From the NCBI GenBank assembly GCA_947000775.1, contig CAMQGK010000334.1:4536501-4600500 (forward strand): a stretch of DNA of 64,000 bases, read 5' to 3'. The stretch's first letter is position 1. Every line of letters begins with the position of its first letter. The stretch comes from Pterois miles. Taxonomy: Eukaryota; Chordata; Actinopteri; Perciformes; Scorpaenidae. Below, piece after piece: positions 63,765-64,000 of the stretch. Under the pieces are notes generated by a model, which was not told the origin of the DNA, did not search any database, and saw only the letters and a program-made list of their open reading frames with translations. The translations under genes and the position numbers were made by a program.

Positions 63765-64000
63765 AAGGTACAGGTATCATATGAAACTAGAAAAACTAAA
63801 GAATCCCTTGATACATACCTTGTCATGCTAAGAAGTTGCACTAAAGTTTGGCGAGATCATTTGAATCAGTTCTCAAGTGATTAAAAAAAAGTTAAAATTT
63901 CGCACCAAATCTGTGTAATACATGGTATCAAACCAAAAATTGCTGAAGCAACTCATGAATCAAAAGTAAACATGGGAATGGCCATCAGGCGCTTCGATCA
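63765..64000 (+). repeat. Interspersed repeat, family B (copy 2), cut by the window edge
   Basis: GGTATCATATGAAACTAGAA, CCCTTGATACATACCTTGTC and CTAAAGTTTGGCGAG match family B seen at 21634. It lies in an atp6v0a2 intron upstream of the exon at 63428-63638. Confidence 0.6.

Noticed and set aside
1..64000. CRISPR arrays, operons, phage or bacterial islands
   Set aside because: Tandem repeats are microsatellites or intronic duplications; all genes are spliced vertebrate genes.

Overview
This is nuclear DNA from a ray-finned fish, most likely a percomorph teleost. Evidence: GT-AG introns, vertebrate genes with about 0.1-7 kb introns, long TG/CA and GA microsatellites, and many degraded teleost-type interspersed repeats (tRNA-like SINEs, MITEs). 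There is no operon, phage, CRISPR array or other prokaryotic system, and I saw no candidate for a wholly new biological system.

All three recognisable genes lie on the minus strand and are read from right to left. (1) 60879-63638: the last six coding exons of the V-ATPase membrane subunit a, best match isoform a2 (ATP6V0A2). Its 5' part lies beyond the right edge. (2) 29824-58542: a complete axonemal dynein heavy chain, DNAH10. I resolved 78 coding exons by hand. All phases agree and the total is 13,737 bp including the stop, about 4,578 aa. A near-palindromic RFX X-box sits just upstream of its start codon. (3) 17438-26009: the first three coding exons of an EMI-domain extracellular matrix gene, best match EMID1, with signal peptide and complete seven-cysteine EMI domain. 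The collagen-like exons expected downstream were not found in positions 1-17437.

Region by region: 1-17437 holds only repeats, microsatellites and unassigned sequence (EMID1 intron 3 or 3' flank). 17438-26410 is the EMID1 5' part and promoter. 26411-29823 is intergenic with MITE-like repeats. 29824-58542 is DNAH10. 58543-60878 is the short spacer with the DNAH10 promoter and the ATP6V0A2 3' UTR. 60879-64000 is the ATP6V0A2 3' half with a large MITE in one intron.

ATP6V0A2 followed by DNAH10 in the same orientation is the order known on human 12q24.31. EMID1 is on human 22q12, so finding it next to DNAH10 suggests an older linkage. The three genes do unrelated jobs (proton pumping, ciliary and flagellar motility, extracellular matrix). 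The most notable points are an unusual Phe in the DNAH10 AAA3 P-loop, a GC-AG intron, the X-box, an overlapping upstream ORF at the EMID1 start, and several well-delimited transposon insertions.
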